From contig DLST01000020.1 in NCBI GenBank assembly GCA_002500745.1, forward strand, positions 62,001 to 126,000: a DNA stretch of 64,000 bases. The letters are read 5' to 3'. The DNA is from Sphingobacterium sp. UBA7855. Lineage in GTDB: Bacteria > Bacteroidota > Bacteroidia > Sphingobacteriales > Sphingobacteriaceae. Under the pieces are notes generated by a model. That model was given only the letters and a program-made list of their open reading frames with translations, was not told the DNA's origin and ran no database searches. The position numbers and the translations under genes were made by a program. This document shows, piece after piece, positions 7,654 to 16,344 of the stretch (the stretch's first letter is position 1; each line of letters begins with the position of its first letter).

Positions 7654-9657
7654 ATGGATCACCTAAATTTCACCAAACGCTATTTTTTACATGCAATATT
7701 GTTTTCATTGATGGTATTCGCCGCTTCACTGAAAGCGCAGGACGTAAAAATAGAATCATTGGCACGCCAGGGATATTCGTACAGATTTACGGATAGTACG
7801 AAAGCGAAACAAATGCTCAATAACGCGCTCTTACTGGCCAGGAAATCAAATTCTAAAAAAGATGAAGCAATCTGCCTTGCCTTTTTGGCATTAACTTATC
7901 GAAGACTGAATAGCCCAAAGGAATTTAATAACTATGCCGAGCAAGCCTACAAAATTTCCTCACAAACCAATGATGAGCGCGCAAAAGCTTACGCGTATAT
8001 GGTTATGGGAAACCTTAAGTCCTATTTCGATGAAAATACAGCCGCGCTGAATTACCAGCTTCAAGCCAATACACTTTTTGAAAAGCATAAAAATTATGCA
8101 TTATGCGCTCAGATATGCGCCGATATATCTTATAGCTTTTCCTTAAGTTCGGATGATCGGGTGGAAAAATATGTGCGCGAAGCGATGAAACATGCGCAAC
8201 AATCTTCAGATCCCGAAAGCATACTACATGCCCGATTGGCAATGGGCTCTTATCTGACAGGTTTGACAGATAAAGACGCAGATAACATTTCCTTATGGGA
8301 GAATTCTGTGAAATTTTTAAAGCAGACTGCAGACTTCGCCGCAGTGAACGATCATAGGTTACCGAGTAAGAGTAACATTGCTATTTCTCATCTTAATCTT
8401 GCGGCACTGTTGATACGACGGCCAATGTTGATGGATGTCATGTTATTTACACGGCAATTGGATACGGCCATTGCCATAAGCAAAAAATACAATGTGAAGG
8501 TTACTTACCGAAACAGTCTCGGATTACGTGGAAAATATTTATTGTATCAGGGCGAATATAGCAGAGCAAAGAAAATGTTTCTGGACGGAATTGCTTACCA
8601 GCTTCGGCTACCGTATAAAGACCATGAAATATTAGCCCAGTTTTATGCCAGCCTTAAGGAAGTCGCCGCTAGCGAAAAAGATTATTCTTCTTATTATCGA
8701 TATGACCAGTCCTTTAGCAAATATAATCGTCTTACCTACGACGAAACCATGCAGCGGAATTTGCAACTTGCGGAAATAAAATTTGAATCGGCTGAAAAAA
8801 TTCGTAAAATAAAGCAGTTAGAGAATGAAAAATTGCTTCAGGAAAAAAATAAGAATCTGGGCTATGTAATTTCCCTGATCTTACTGGTTATTGTGGTTTT
8901 TATCTTCATTTCTTTTTACTACAGAAAGCGATTTTACCAGAAGCAAGCGGATAATTTGAAGCAGCAGCAAATAAATGACCAACTCAAGCTCAACCTGCTC
9001 GAAAAGGACAGCCTTGAGAACCTATTGGCAAAGCTTTCGCTGGAACGGCGGTTTCTTCAGTCTCAGATGGACCCTCATTTTATTTTTAATTGCCTGGCGA
9101 ATATTCAGAGCATCATCCTGAAAGATGACCGAACAAAAGCGCTCACCTATCTCAATAAATTTGCACGGCTAACCAGAGAGACCTTGTATCATTCCAGAAA
9201 AGAATCCGTAACCTTGCAAGAAGAGACAGCAAACTTGAAAAGTTACGTTGAACTGCAACAACTGAGGCTTAACCATTCGTTTGATTATAGCTTCGAATTT
9301 GCAGAAGACCTCAATATGGATGAAAAAATACCACCCCTGCTTATACAACCTTTGGTGGAAAATGCGATCGAACACGGGCTAAAACCTTTGATACATCGAA
9401 AAGGAAATCTAGTTATAACATTTACAAAAAAATCATCGGAGCAAGTATTGATTTGTGTTATCAAAGATAATGGAATTGGAATGGAGGCTTCCCAAACAGG
9501 AAAACAAAAAAACAAGCATGAACCACTGGCAATAAAAATAATAGATGAAAGACTGGCACTCTATGCTAAGAATGGCTCAGGCGAGCGTATACCTCATTTT
9601 ACATCTCAAAGCTCTGATGAGGGATGCACAATCACTATCAATATTCCAATCGTATAA
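7654..9657 (+). CDS. LytS-family sensor histidine kinase with periplasmic TPR region
   Basis: 667 residues from ATG 7654. A signal peptide (LFSLMVFAASLKAQD) leads to a helical TPR-like sensor region (about 30-370; NNALLLARKSN, EQAYKISSQTNDERAKAYAYM), a Lys/Glu-rich linker and one TM segment near 405-425 (VISLILLVIVVFIFIS). A cytoplasmic coiled coil follows, then the His_kinase domain with the phospho-acceptor in LQSQMDPHFIFNCLANIQ and a HATPase N-box in LLIQPLVENAIEHGL, G-box IKDNGIGM. Such kinases phosphorylate LytTR regulators, and the next gene begins 2 bp after this stop. The signal is unknown. Confidence 0.92.
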   Translation: MDHLNFTKRYFLHAILFSLMVFAASLKAQDVKIESLARQGYSYRFTDSTKAKQMLNNALLLARKSNSKKDEAICLAFLALTYRRLNSPKEFNNYAEQAYKISSQTNDERAKAYAYMVMGNLKSYFDENTAALNYQLQANTLFEKHKNYALCAQICADISYSFSLSSDDRVEKYVREAMKHAQQSSDPESILHARLAMGSYLTGLTDKDADNISLWENSVKFLKQTADFAAVNDHRLPSKSNIAISHLNLAALLIRRPMLMDVMLFTRQLDTAIAISKKYNVKVTYRNSLGLRGKYLLYQGEYSRAKKMFLDGIAYQLRLPYKDHEILAQFYASLKEVAASEKDYSSYYRYDQSFSKYNRLTYDETMQRNLQLAEIKFESAEKIRKIKQLENEKLLQEKNKNLGYVISLILLVIVVFIFISFYYRKRFYQKQADNLKQQQINDQLKLNLLEKDSLENLLAKLSLERRFLQSQMDPHFIFNCLANIQSIILKDDRTKALTYLNKFARLTRETLYHSRKESVTLQEETANLKSYVELQQLRLNHSFDYSFEFAEDLNMDEKIPPLLIQPLVENAIEHGLKPLIHRKGNLVITFTKKSSEQVLICVIKDNGIGMEASQTGKQKNKHEPLAIKIIDERLALYAKNGSGERIPHFTSQSSDEGCTITINIPIV

Positions 9658-9659
9658 AA

Positions 9660-10403
9660 ATGTATAAAGCAGTTATTATAGAAGATGAATATCATCTGAG
9701 AGAGGCCCTTTCTATCCTTCTTGAAATGGTGGCGCCCGACCAAATCCAGGTTATCGGTTACGCCGAAGGGCTGCCGGAAGCCGTCAAAATTATTGATCGT
9801 TTAAGGCCAGATCTGGTTTTTATGGATATCATGCTAAAAAACGGGACCGGTTTTGATGTTCTCGAACAGATTAGCCATAAAAACTTCCATCTTGTATTTA
9901 CTACGGCCTATGAGGAGCATGCGATAAGGGCATTCAAATTTAATGCTATCGACTATCTCCTGAAACCAATAGACCATGATGAGTTAAGAGACACGCTCAA
10001 TCGCGTAGCAGGCAAAAAAACTGAATACATGGATTTTCAACATGTTGTTGCTCCTTCTTCTAGCATCGCAAAAAAGTACGATAAGATAGTGCTTCCCACC
10101 ATAGAGGCTATGCATGTTGTGAAGCTAAAAAACATCATTAGGTGTGAAACCTCGGGCTCCTATACAACATTTATTCTCAAGAACGGACAGCATATTATTG
10201 TTTCCAAACCATTGAAATATTACGAAGATATCCTTATTCCACCCCATTTTATACGCGTACATCAGTCGCATTTAATAAATACAGATTTCGTCAATAGCTT
10301 TTCTAAGGATGGGATTATCGTGATGCTAAACAATGATACCATCCCCATATCGCGAGCGAACAGAGAGCATTTCTTTAGAATAATGAAAAACGAAGAGGAT
10401 TAG
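9660..10403 (+). CDS. LytTR-family response regulator
   Basis: 247 residues from the ATG at 9660, 2 bp after the kinase stop; the frame is open upstream but that part overlaps the kinase. Receiver domain about 1-120 with acidic pocket IIEDEYH, phospho-Asp in LVFMDIMLKNGTG, conserved Thr in FTTAYEEHAI and Lys in YLLKPIDHDE. LytTR DNA-binding domain about 145-245 (IRCETSGSYTTFIL, FIRVHQSHLINTDFV). It should be the output partner of the preceding TPR-LytS kinase. Targets are unknown. Confidence 0.94.
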   Translation: MYKAVIIEDEYHLREALSILLEMVAPDQIQVIGYAEGLPEAVKIIDRLRPDLVFMDIMLKNGTGFDVLEQISHKNFHLVFTTAYEEHAIRAFKFNAIDYLLKPIDHDELRDTLNRVAGKKTEYMDFQHVVAPSSSIAKKYDKIVLPTIEAMHVVKLKNIIRCETSGSYTTFILKNGQHIIVSKPLKYYEDILIPPHFIRVHQSHLINTDFVNSFSKDGIIVMLNNDTIPISRANREHFFRIMKNEED

Positions 10404-10465
10404 ACATGAGCCCAGATAAAGATCCAAAATGCATAACCGCAAAGTGATCCATGCTGCAGGTGAAG

Positions 10466-11056
10466 TCAATATAGCTCTTTATCGATCAAATTGATAAATA
10501 CCAATATGTTGCCCCATCTGGGGCGGCATAATCCTCTCGTTCCTTCACCTGAATAGTCTTTTTTAGGATTATATACTCCATTAAACAGGACAACTCGCCA
10601 CCTGTCTGGATCCTCATACGTGACACTTTTATCTTTCCAGTACGGATTTTCAGGTTCGACGCCATCAATTCCAGCATTCTTTAAACGCTCATTTGCGCGT
10701 TTATAATCGTCTTCATTGTCGTAGTAAAAAACAAGTAGGTTTTCCTTCGTCGGCTCCGGTAAAGGAACCTTTTCCGCTTGCTGGGTAAACTCCAGATGAT
10801 AGGTTTTGTCAGGCATACCCAACATCACGCCATCGTAACCCAAATGATCTTCAAATTTGCCGATTATTTGCATACCCAGCATTTCGTTATAGAATTTAAC
10901 TACTTCATTCAAATTGTTGGTAGGCCGCGCTATTCTAAATTGCACCGCTTTCATCTTGTTATTTCCATTTGAAATCTTTTTATCCAGTTGCTTAGTGCAG
11001 GATGCAGCAAAAGTTAACGCAGCAGCAGATGCCATCGTTATCACTAATTTCTTCAT
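10466..11056 (-). CDS. VOC (glyoxalase/bleomycin-resistance-like) protein with N-terminal export signal
   Basis: 196 residues. The VOC domain begins at an internal MKAVQFRIARPTNNLNEVVKFYNEMLGM near residue 35 and runs to VTYEDPDRWRVVLFNGVY. The family covers glyoxalase I, dioxygenases and drug-binding proteins; metal ligands are incomplete and the substrate is unknown. Unusually, 34 residues precede the domain and look like a lipoprotein signal (MKKLVITMASAAALTFAASC), though Ala at -3 of the lipobox is atypical. Either the protein is exported or translation may start at the internal Met. The tail after YNPKKDYSGEG is unlike the family and may be slightly altered. Confidence 0.8.
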   Translation of the reverse strand: MKKLVITMASAAALTFAASCTKQLDKKISNGNNKMKAVQFRIARPTNNLNEVVKFYNEMLGMQIIGKFEDHLGYDGVMLGMPDKTYHLEFTQQAEKVPLPEPTKENLLVFYYDNEDDYKRANERLKNAGIDGVEPENPYWKDKSVTYEDPDRWRVVLFNGVYNPKKDYSGEGTRGLCRPRWGNILVFINLIDKELY

Positions 11057-11134
11057 AAAGTTTGCTTTAATTTACTTGAACAAATTTCTAAACGAAAACA
11101 GATTAAAACAATTACGGAAGTTCCGATTATGTTG

Positions 11135-11248
11135 TCAATTTTTCGGTTTTTCACGGTAGTGTATAGGAGACACACCTTTTACGGATTTGAAAAAACGGGA
11201 AAAAGAGGACGTGGAAGTAAAGCCCAGTTTCGAGCTGCCAGGAATAAC
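11135..11248 (-). pseudogene. Fragment of an AraC-family regulator (second HTH)
   Basis: A 37-codon open stretch ending in TGA at 11135 reads SSKLGFTSTSSFSRFFKSVK then GVSPIHYREK. That is the C-terminal AraC helix-turn-helix signature (GFxSxSxFSRxFKxxxGxSPxxYR). Everything upstream in this frame is closed by a stop at about 11249, so only the last part of the gene survives. Another frame on the same strand is open over 11154-11387 (78 codons, no clear start) but I cannot match it to a family. Confidence 0.6.
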
Positions 11249-11407
11249 CTACCCATGGCCCTGCAACCAATGTTGTTTGTTTGGCATCCATCGTAATCTG
11301 CTCTTTGTATTCCAAGAGCAGATTATCAACCCTGACCTTCTTGTCTTTTAAATCGAAAACTAGATATTTTATATAGTCGCCGAAATCTTAATTATAAAAG
11401 CAATATC

Positions 11408-11782
11408 ATGGAGGTTTTCGACCGATTATTGGAACTTAATGCAAATTTTCTAAAGAAATATTATTCCATTTTTCTCAGTCAAAATATGAAGTATATTTAG
11501 GAAAAAAGATATGACGAGATTTTCTCGTATAAGTCTGTAGAAGATCTAAAGCTCATTTCTTATCTTTTACAACATGCGGTAAACGCTGGTGAGATTTCTT
11601 TGCATGAATAGTTAAAGCTCGCTGGTGCTAATTATCTACTTATTTTAAGGGCATTGAGCTTAGCGAGCTGTATTTCAGATATTATAACTGGGGTGCCAAA
11701 AATTGAAAACATTGATTCGATGCTGGCAAGCCAAAAGTTAGCGACAAAAGCTCTATTTTTGCCTAAGATTAAGAATGTCTAA
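11408..11782 (+). pseudogene. Degenerate gene with two in-frame TAG codons, unknown family
   Basis: From ATG 11408 the frame runs 124 codons to TAA at 11780-11782 with only two interruptions, both TAG, at 11498-11500 and 11609-11611. The conceptual product is a plausible helical protein (MEVFDRLLELNANFLKKYYS at the start, then YDEIFSYKSVEDLKLISYLL after the first stop). Both stops could arise by C-to-T change from CAG (Gln). I do not recognise the family. Confidence 0.45.
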
Positions 11783-11796
11783 AAAACAACTATAGC

Positions 11797-12044
11797 TTAT
11801 TTATCATAATAATGAGCAATCATCACTCCCACGGGCTTTTCATACAAAATAGAATGCAGCTCGGTAGCCATGTAGACCTGCCTCACCACCTTCTAATCGT
11901 CGATTGCTCCTCGATTCTGTTCTATTCAAGATTAGCTGGATAGTATTGGATGTCATCCTCTCTAATGGAAAACTGTCGTAGGGTCGCCAAAGCTCGTCCC
12001 TTTTTTAGCATAGGCGAATGACGTAGAACATACTCCTTAAACAT
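11797..12044 (-). pseudogene. Degenerate gene remnant, unknown family
   Basis: An ATG at 12044 opens 40 codons (MFKEYVLRHSPMLKKGRALA) that stop with TAG at 11922-11924. A shifted frame then continues with a further in-frame TAG at 11893-11895 and reads KVVRQVYMATELHSILYEKP to TAA at 11797. Both parts look protein-like and are adjacent, so one frameshift and one nonsense change seem likely. It is convergent with the 11408 remnant. No family recognised. Confidence 0.35.
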
Positions 12045-12115
12045 TTGAGGATGATATTATATGATGAGGTCATCGCCTTTACATACGGTGTTAAATTCAC
12101 AAAATTCAAAGATCA

Positions 12116-12160
12116 TTTTGGAATACAGGTATATTATTTATATTTGTTCTAAATAAATAT
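12116..12160 (+). promoter_or_regulatory. Promoter and possible Fur-like palindrome ahead of the TonB receptor
   Basis: TTTTG (12116-12120), 18 bp, then TATATTTG (12139-12146) fits the Bacteroidota -33/-7 promoter. The -7 element overlaps a 21-bp imperfect A/T-rich palindrome at 12140-12160 with outer arms ATATTT and AAATAT, about 40 bp before the ATG. Siderophore receptors are usually repressed by Fur with iron; the site resembles but does not prove a Fur box. Confidence 0.45.
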
Positions 12161-12200
12161 TAAATACAACCTTGTAGTCATAATCATCTATTTCATTGAC

Positions 12201-14564
12201 ATGAAACCACAAATCAATTTTAACTTTTTTAATCCAATAGGGATCTTTTTCTTTCTACTTATGATATTATCGTCCCATAAGGCATTCTGCCAAACAGCAG
12301 CAGTACGTGGAACAATAAAATTGCAAACTGGGGAACGGATGCCATTTGTAACGGTGTTGCTTTCGGAAGGCAATAAATCAGTCCAAACCGATAATAATGG
12401 AAATTATAACTTTACCGCATTACAAGCTGGAAATTATACAATCTCTGCCAAATATTTGGGCACAAATATGGAATCAAAACAAATCACATTACTTAATGGT
12501 CAGGAAATGGTGTTAGACTTTGTATTAAGTGTAAACGAAAGGGTACTCGACGGCATCGAAATCTCGGGATACCGCAGGTTTGGAAAGAAAGAATCCGAAC
12601 AGGTAGCAAAGTTACCTTTGAAAAATTTGGAGAATCCCCAAGTATACAATGTTGTGCCTAAGGAAATTTTGCAGGAACAGGTCATCGTAACGTACAATGA
12701 TGTGTTAAAAAATGTAACCGGTGTGAGCCAGGGTCTTGTCAATGGAAGCAACTCCTTTTATATGCGCGGTTTTGAGAATAACAGTTTCATCAGGAACGGT
12801 ATCCAGGATCGAAAAGATAATAGTTTGGAAGTCGCTAATATTGAACACATCGAAGTATTGAAAGGCCCATCAGCGACCTTATTTGGAAATAGTTTGACCT
12901 CGTTTGGTGGATTGATCAATCGGGTGACAAAGAAACCTTTTGACATAGCTAAGGGTGAGATTTCATATACATTGGGCGGATTTGACCTGAATAGAATTAC
13001 GGCAGACATTAATACTCCCCTGGCAAAAGGTGCTGGACTTCTGATGCGTACAAATATTGCTTACCACGATGAAGGCAACTACATGGATGCAGGTTTTACG
13101 AAACGTCTTTTTATTGCACCATCTCTCTTGTATAAAGTAAATGATCGTTTAACAATTTCGATCGATGCGGAGATCTATCAACAGAAAGCAAATGACTTCC
13201 ATCGCCTATTTCCCGAAATGTCATTCACAAAAAAGAGCACAGAAAGCTTGGGAATTAACTGGAAGAGATATTATCATGGGAACGATCTGACGGAGTCTAA
13301 ACCATCCGTTAGCATTTATGCTGAAGCCGCTTATCAATTGTCAGCTAAGTGGAAGTCACAAACGCTGATCTCACAAACAAAACACTCCAGTATTGGTTAT
13401 CGCGTATGGAATGAAATTATGCAGGACAGTTTGAATAGAAATATCCGATATAGCAACTCGAATTATAATAGTATTGAAATTCAACAAAATTTTACTGGAG
13501 ACTTTGAGCTTGCTGGCCACCGTAACCGTTTAGTAGTGGGGCTGGATTATTATAATGCCCGATCGAATGAAAACTTCATTATCGCCTACCCGTTCGACCG
13601 TATTGCTCTAAAAGGAAAAGATCCAGCTTATACTCATATTTCGAAAGCTGCGGTAGATGCTTTTTTAGCCACACTAAATCCTATACGTACAATCAGTGAA
13701 CAAAGCACTTATAGCGCCTACTTTTCTGATGTTTTTAATATTTCTCACAATTTTTTGGCCATGGCAAGCCTTCGCATTGACCACTTTGCATCTGGAGGCT
13801 CACACGATCTGGCGGCTGATACAGTTACCGGAAAGTTTAGCCAAACAAATCTTTCGCCGAAATTGGGACTCGTGTACCAGCTTTTACCAGACAAAATATC
13901 TGTATTTGGAAATTACATGAACGGATTCGCAAACAATGGTCCTGCTATACAGCCCGATGGTGCACGAACGGTTTTTAAGCCAAGCAATGCTAATCAATGG
14001 GAAGCCGGCCTCAAATTTAATTTGCTTGATGGCAAATTAAACTCGACAATAAGTTATTATGATATTAAAGTGAACGATATCCTCAGACCTGATCCCACCC
14101 GCAATGGTTTCACCATACAGGACGGGGGCCAAATCAGTAGAGGACTCGAAACAGAATTAATTGTCAACATGGTCAAAGGTTTCAATATTATTGCTGGATA
14201 TGCTTACAATAAAGCTTACTCCATAAATACTAACGCCGATATCGATGGATTACGTCAGTGGACGGGACCAGCGCAAACTGCCAATTTATGGCTAAACTAT
14301 GCATTTCAGGCTAAAGCCTTACAGGGATTCTCAATTGGTGCAGGTGGTAATTATAATAGCAAAGCCTACATCAGTCAATCGCGTCAGTTTGGTGAATTTC
14401 ATATTCCCGAATACGTGGTCATGAATGCTGTGGCGGGTTATGACACCAAAAGATTCCGGATAAGCTTTAAAGTGGATAACCTCACAAATAAGCTATACTG
14501 GGGTAGTTACATCAACCAAATGATGCCTAGGCGTTTTTCCGCTAATTTAGCCGTAAAAATTTAA
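12201..14564 (+). CDS. TonB-dependent siderophore-type receptor
   Basis: 787 residues. A signal peptide (IFFFLLMILSSHKAFCQT) is followed by a CarboxypepD_reg-like domain (about 35-110), a TonB plug (about 130-245; DVLKNVTGVSQGLVNGSNSF, IEHIEVLKGPSATLFGNSL) and a 22-strand-type barrel to the C terminus, ending RRFSANLAVKI. The plug and barrel style (FxRGFE-like segment, AGLKFNLLDGKLNSTISYYD) is that of ferric-siderophore receptors of the FhuE/FpvA group rather than SusC. It would import ferric chelates with TonB/ExbBD energy. It is a single gene with its own promoter and a large palindromic terminator downstream. Ligand unknown. Confidence 0.9.
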   Translation: MKPQINFNFFNPIGIFFFLLMILSSHKAFCQTAAVRGTIKLQTGERMPFVTVLLSEGNKSVQTDNNGNYNFTALQAGNYTISAKYLGTNMESKQITLLNGQEMVLDFVLSVNERVLDGIEISGYRRFGKKESEQVAKLPLKNLENPQVYNVVPKEILQEQVIVTYNDVLKNVTGVSQGLVNGSNSFYMRGFENNSFIRNGIQDRKDNSLEVANIEHIEVLKGPSATLFGNSLTSFGGLINRVTKKPFDIAKGEISYTLGGFDLNRITADINTPLAKGAGLLMRTNIAYHDEGNYMDAGFTKRLFIAPSLLYKVNDRLTISIDAEIYQQKANDFHRLFPEMSFTKKSTESLGINWKRYYHGNDLTESKPSVSIYAEAAYQLSAKWKSQTLISQTKHSSIGYRVWNEIMQDSLNRNIRYSNSNYNSIEIQQNFTGDFELAGHRNRLVVGLDYYNARSNENFIIAYPFDRIALKGKDPAYTHISKAAVDAFLATLNPIRTISEQSTYSAYFSDVFNISHNFLAMASLRIDHFASGGSHDLAADTVTGKFSQTNLSPKLGLVYQLLPDKISVFGNYMNGFANNGPAIQPDGARTVFKPSNANQWEAGLKFNLLDGKLNSTISYYDIKVNDILRPDPTRNGFTIQDGGQISRGLETELIVNMVKGFNIIAGYAYNKAYSINTNADIDGLRQWTGPAQTANLWLNYAFQAKALQGFSIGAGGNYNSKAYISQSRQFGEFHIPEYVVMNAVAGYDTKRFRISFKVDNLTNKLYWGSYINQMMPRRFSANLAVKI

Positions 14565-14640
14565 TCTATGTTTATAATAAAAATATGTTGTGATGTTTAT
14601 TTTTACTAACATAAAGCTTGCAGAAAAATAAATTAAAAAG

Positions 14641-14729
14641 ATAGCGGTTTGGATAGGTGACTATACCGCTATTTTTTTATTTATTAAAACTATAGCGGTT
14701 CTTACCTATCTATTCTGTTTTTACCGCTA
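14641..14729. terminator. Compound palindromic, probably bidirectional terminator
   Basis: Two stem-loops in tandem: ATAGCGGT (14641-14648) with ACCGCTAT (14665-14672) followed by a T run, and ATAGCGGT (14692-14699) with ACCGCTA (14723-14729). Between them GATAGGT (14652-14658) and ACCTATC (14704-14710) also pair, so the whole stretch forms one imperfect 89-bp palindrome. It lies between the convergent TonB-receptor and GNAT genes, so it can end transcription from both sides. Confidence 0.7.
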
Positions 14730-14787
14730 CAGACCTTGTCGCAATTTTAGGATTTATTCGTTCTCGTAAGATTCATTTTTCTATTTT

Positions 14788-15219
14788 TCATCTTTTCTTC
14801 AATATATAGATGTTGCTATCCCTTTTATTGAAACCAAGCTTTTCATATAATTCTATAGCCGATGTGCGGTGTTCTTCGGTAAATAGCAGAACTTCAATTA
14901 GCTGCTGTTCGATGGAAATAGCTAGCAGTTTTTCGATGAGTTTCCTGCCAATCCCCATTCCGCGATAGTCTTTGTCTACGACAACATCCTCAATCCAGCC
15001 TTTGCTGCCCGATATTACACGATAGACTGCCATTGAGGCAATGCCGACGATTCTGTCCCCTATAAAGCATGCAAGTACGCTAACCTTATTGTTTTCCGTT
15101 AAAACTTCATCCAATCTTGATTGTCGCTTATTAGGGCTCAATTGCTTAAATAGTTCAGAAACTTGATTTTGAATATTTGCATCGATATTGGTATTGTTTA
15201 AAACTACTATTTTAATCAT
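14788..15219 (-). CDS. GNAT family N-acetyltransferase
   Basis: 143 residues, a compact GNAT. The acetyl-CoA loop is DYRGMGIGRKLIEKLL near 85-100, preceded by GWIEDVVVDKDYRG and followed by IEVLLFTEEHRTSAIELYEK and LGFNKRDSNIY. The order is typical of the PhnO/Gna1-like GNAT subgroup, but the substrate cannot be assigned. It lies 48 bp downstream of the SnoaL-like gene on the same strand, so it may share the TetR-controlled transcript. Confidence 0.88.
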   Translation of the reverse strand: MIKIVVLNNTNIDANIQNQVSELFKQLSPNKRQSRLDEVLTENNKVSVLACFIGDRIVGIASMAVYRVISGSKGWIEDVVVDKDYRGMGIGRKLIEKLLAISIEQQLIEVLLFTEEHRTSAIELYEKLGFNKRDSNIYILKKR

Positions 15220-15267
15220 GATATATCTACACTATTAGTTCACTGTGACTGTGTTTTATAGAAAATA

Positions 15268-15612
15268 TTAGGGTTTCTGGATGACAAAGGCTTTAAGCTC
15301 CGCTATCTTTCCATCTTCAAATCTCCAAATGTCACAATAATCAAAATGTTCATATTTTCCGATCTTACTTTTCAATCGGATTTCTCCAGTCACTGTAACA
15401 AAATCGCCCTCCTCAATGGTCTTTTCAACGTTGAAAACTGGCGGTTCTTTATAATACTCTTGCATGTAAGCACGAACTTCATCTTTTCCATTTAAAATCC
15501 GATCTCCAACGAAAACCCATTTTGTTTGCGGCGTACAGTATGCTAAGAAGCTTTCATTATCTCCTTTGGATACAAATTCATTGGCGGTGTGTAAAATTGT
15601 TGTATTTTTCAT
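15268..15612 (-). CDS. SnoaL/NTF2-like protein
   Basis: 114 residues from the ATG at 15612; a TTG six bases further up is less likely. The fold pattern is NTF2-like: an N-terminal helix (TANEFVSKGDNESFLAYCT), WVFVGDRILNGKDEVRAYMQ, and strand repeats ending YCDIWRFEDGKIAELKAF. Family members include ketosteroid isomerase and polyketide cyclases, as well as many non-enzymatic binders. It is divergent from a TetR gene with two perfect operator palindromes in the 120-bp gap, so it is almost certainly the regulator's target. Confidence 0.85.
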   Translation of the reverse strand: MKNTTILHTANEFVSKGDNESFLAYCTPQTKWVFVGDRILNGKDEVRAYMQEYYKEPPVFNVEKTIEEGDFVTVTGEIRLKSKIGKYEHFDYCDIWRFEDGKIAELKAFVIQKP

Positions 15613-15651
15613 TTTCAAATATTTTTTATTGCTATTCTATGAAATTAAACC

Positions 15652-15692
15652 TAGGTCAAATGACCTATTTCAAATATAGGTCATTTGACCTA
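15652..15692. promoter_or_regulatory. Twin palindromic TetR operators
   Basis: TAGGTCAAATGACCTA (15652-15667) and TAGGTCATTTGACCTA (15677-15692) are each perfect TAGGTCA-N2-TGACCTA inverted repeats, centred 25 bp apart, and each is the reverse complement of the other. They lie in the only gap between the divergent SnoaL-like and TetR genes. Two dimers could bind and shut both promoters. The match of site type and gene type makes operator function very likely, though it is inferred. Confidence 0.85.
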
Positions 15693-15732
15693 AATAATCG
15701 AAATTTTTAAGATTTATTTTTAAATTTGAAGG

Positions 15733-16299
15733 ATGGATAAAAAAGAAGAGCGGTTACAACACATTTTATCAACAACGATAGCGATCCTTACTGAACAAGG
15801 AGCGGAAAAGCTATCGATGAGAATGGTTGCTAAACGTGCTGATATATCGCTAAGTAATCTCCAATATTATTATAGGGATAAGAATCTCCTCTTCATTGCC
15901 ACAGTTGAGTTTTACTTTGAAAGCTGTAAAAAGGAGCTTACAGAGGCTATAAAACTTTTAACAGCGGATAGTCTTCCCGATAAAAATACTTTTTTGAAAA
16001 AGGTGTTGAGCATGTTATTAATCGATAGCAAATCCAGTCATCAAACACTAATGTTTCAGGAAATATGGACTTTGGCCGCTAGAAATAAAGAATTGGAGCA
16101 TGCAGTAGAAGCATATTATAAAATATATTGTATTTGGATGATCGATCTGGTTGCCAAATTTTGCAGTAAACCTGAGGAGATTGTCAGCTTTCTTATCCCT
16201 TTTGTTGAAGGTTATACAATTGTTCATAATGTAATTCCTTCGACCAAAGAAAACGTGATCGCAATGATGTTAAAAATAATTTCTATCGTGGATAAGTAA
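15733..16299 (+). CDS. TetR/AcrR-family transcriptional regulator
   Basis: 188 residues with a TetR HTH at about 8-55: QHILSTTIAILTEQGAEKLS, then MRMVAKRADISLSNLQYYYR and DKNLLFIA. The helical C-terminal part (about 60-188) would hold the ligand pocket and dimer interface. Divergent from the SnoaL-like gene, with twin TAGGTCA palindromes between them, so autoregulation and repression of the SnoaL-like/GNAT unit are expected. The inducer is unknown. Confidence 0.93.
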   Translation: MDKKEERLQHILSTTIAILTEQGAEKLSMRMVAKRADISLSNLQYYYRDKNLLFIATVEFYFESCKKELTEAIKLLTADSLPDKNTFLKKVLSMLLIDSKSSHQTLMFQEIWTLAARNKELEHAVEAYYKIYCIWMIDLVAKFCSKPEEIVSFLIPFVEGYTIVHNVIPSTKENVIAMMLKIISIVDK

Positions 16300-16344
16300 T
16301 ACCATTTTCTTTGTCGGTTGGTTTAATGGCGCTTTTTTCCCTTG

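Noticed and set aside
11154..11387. 78-codon open minus-strand frame overlapping the AraC remnant
   Set aside because: Reads somewhat protein-like, but has no start near its upstream stop and competes with a frame that matches the AraC signature.
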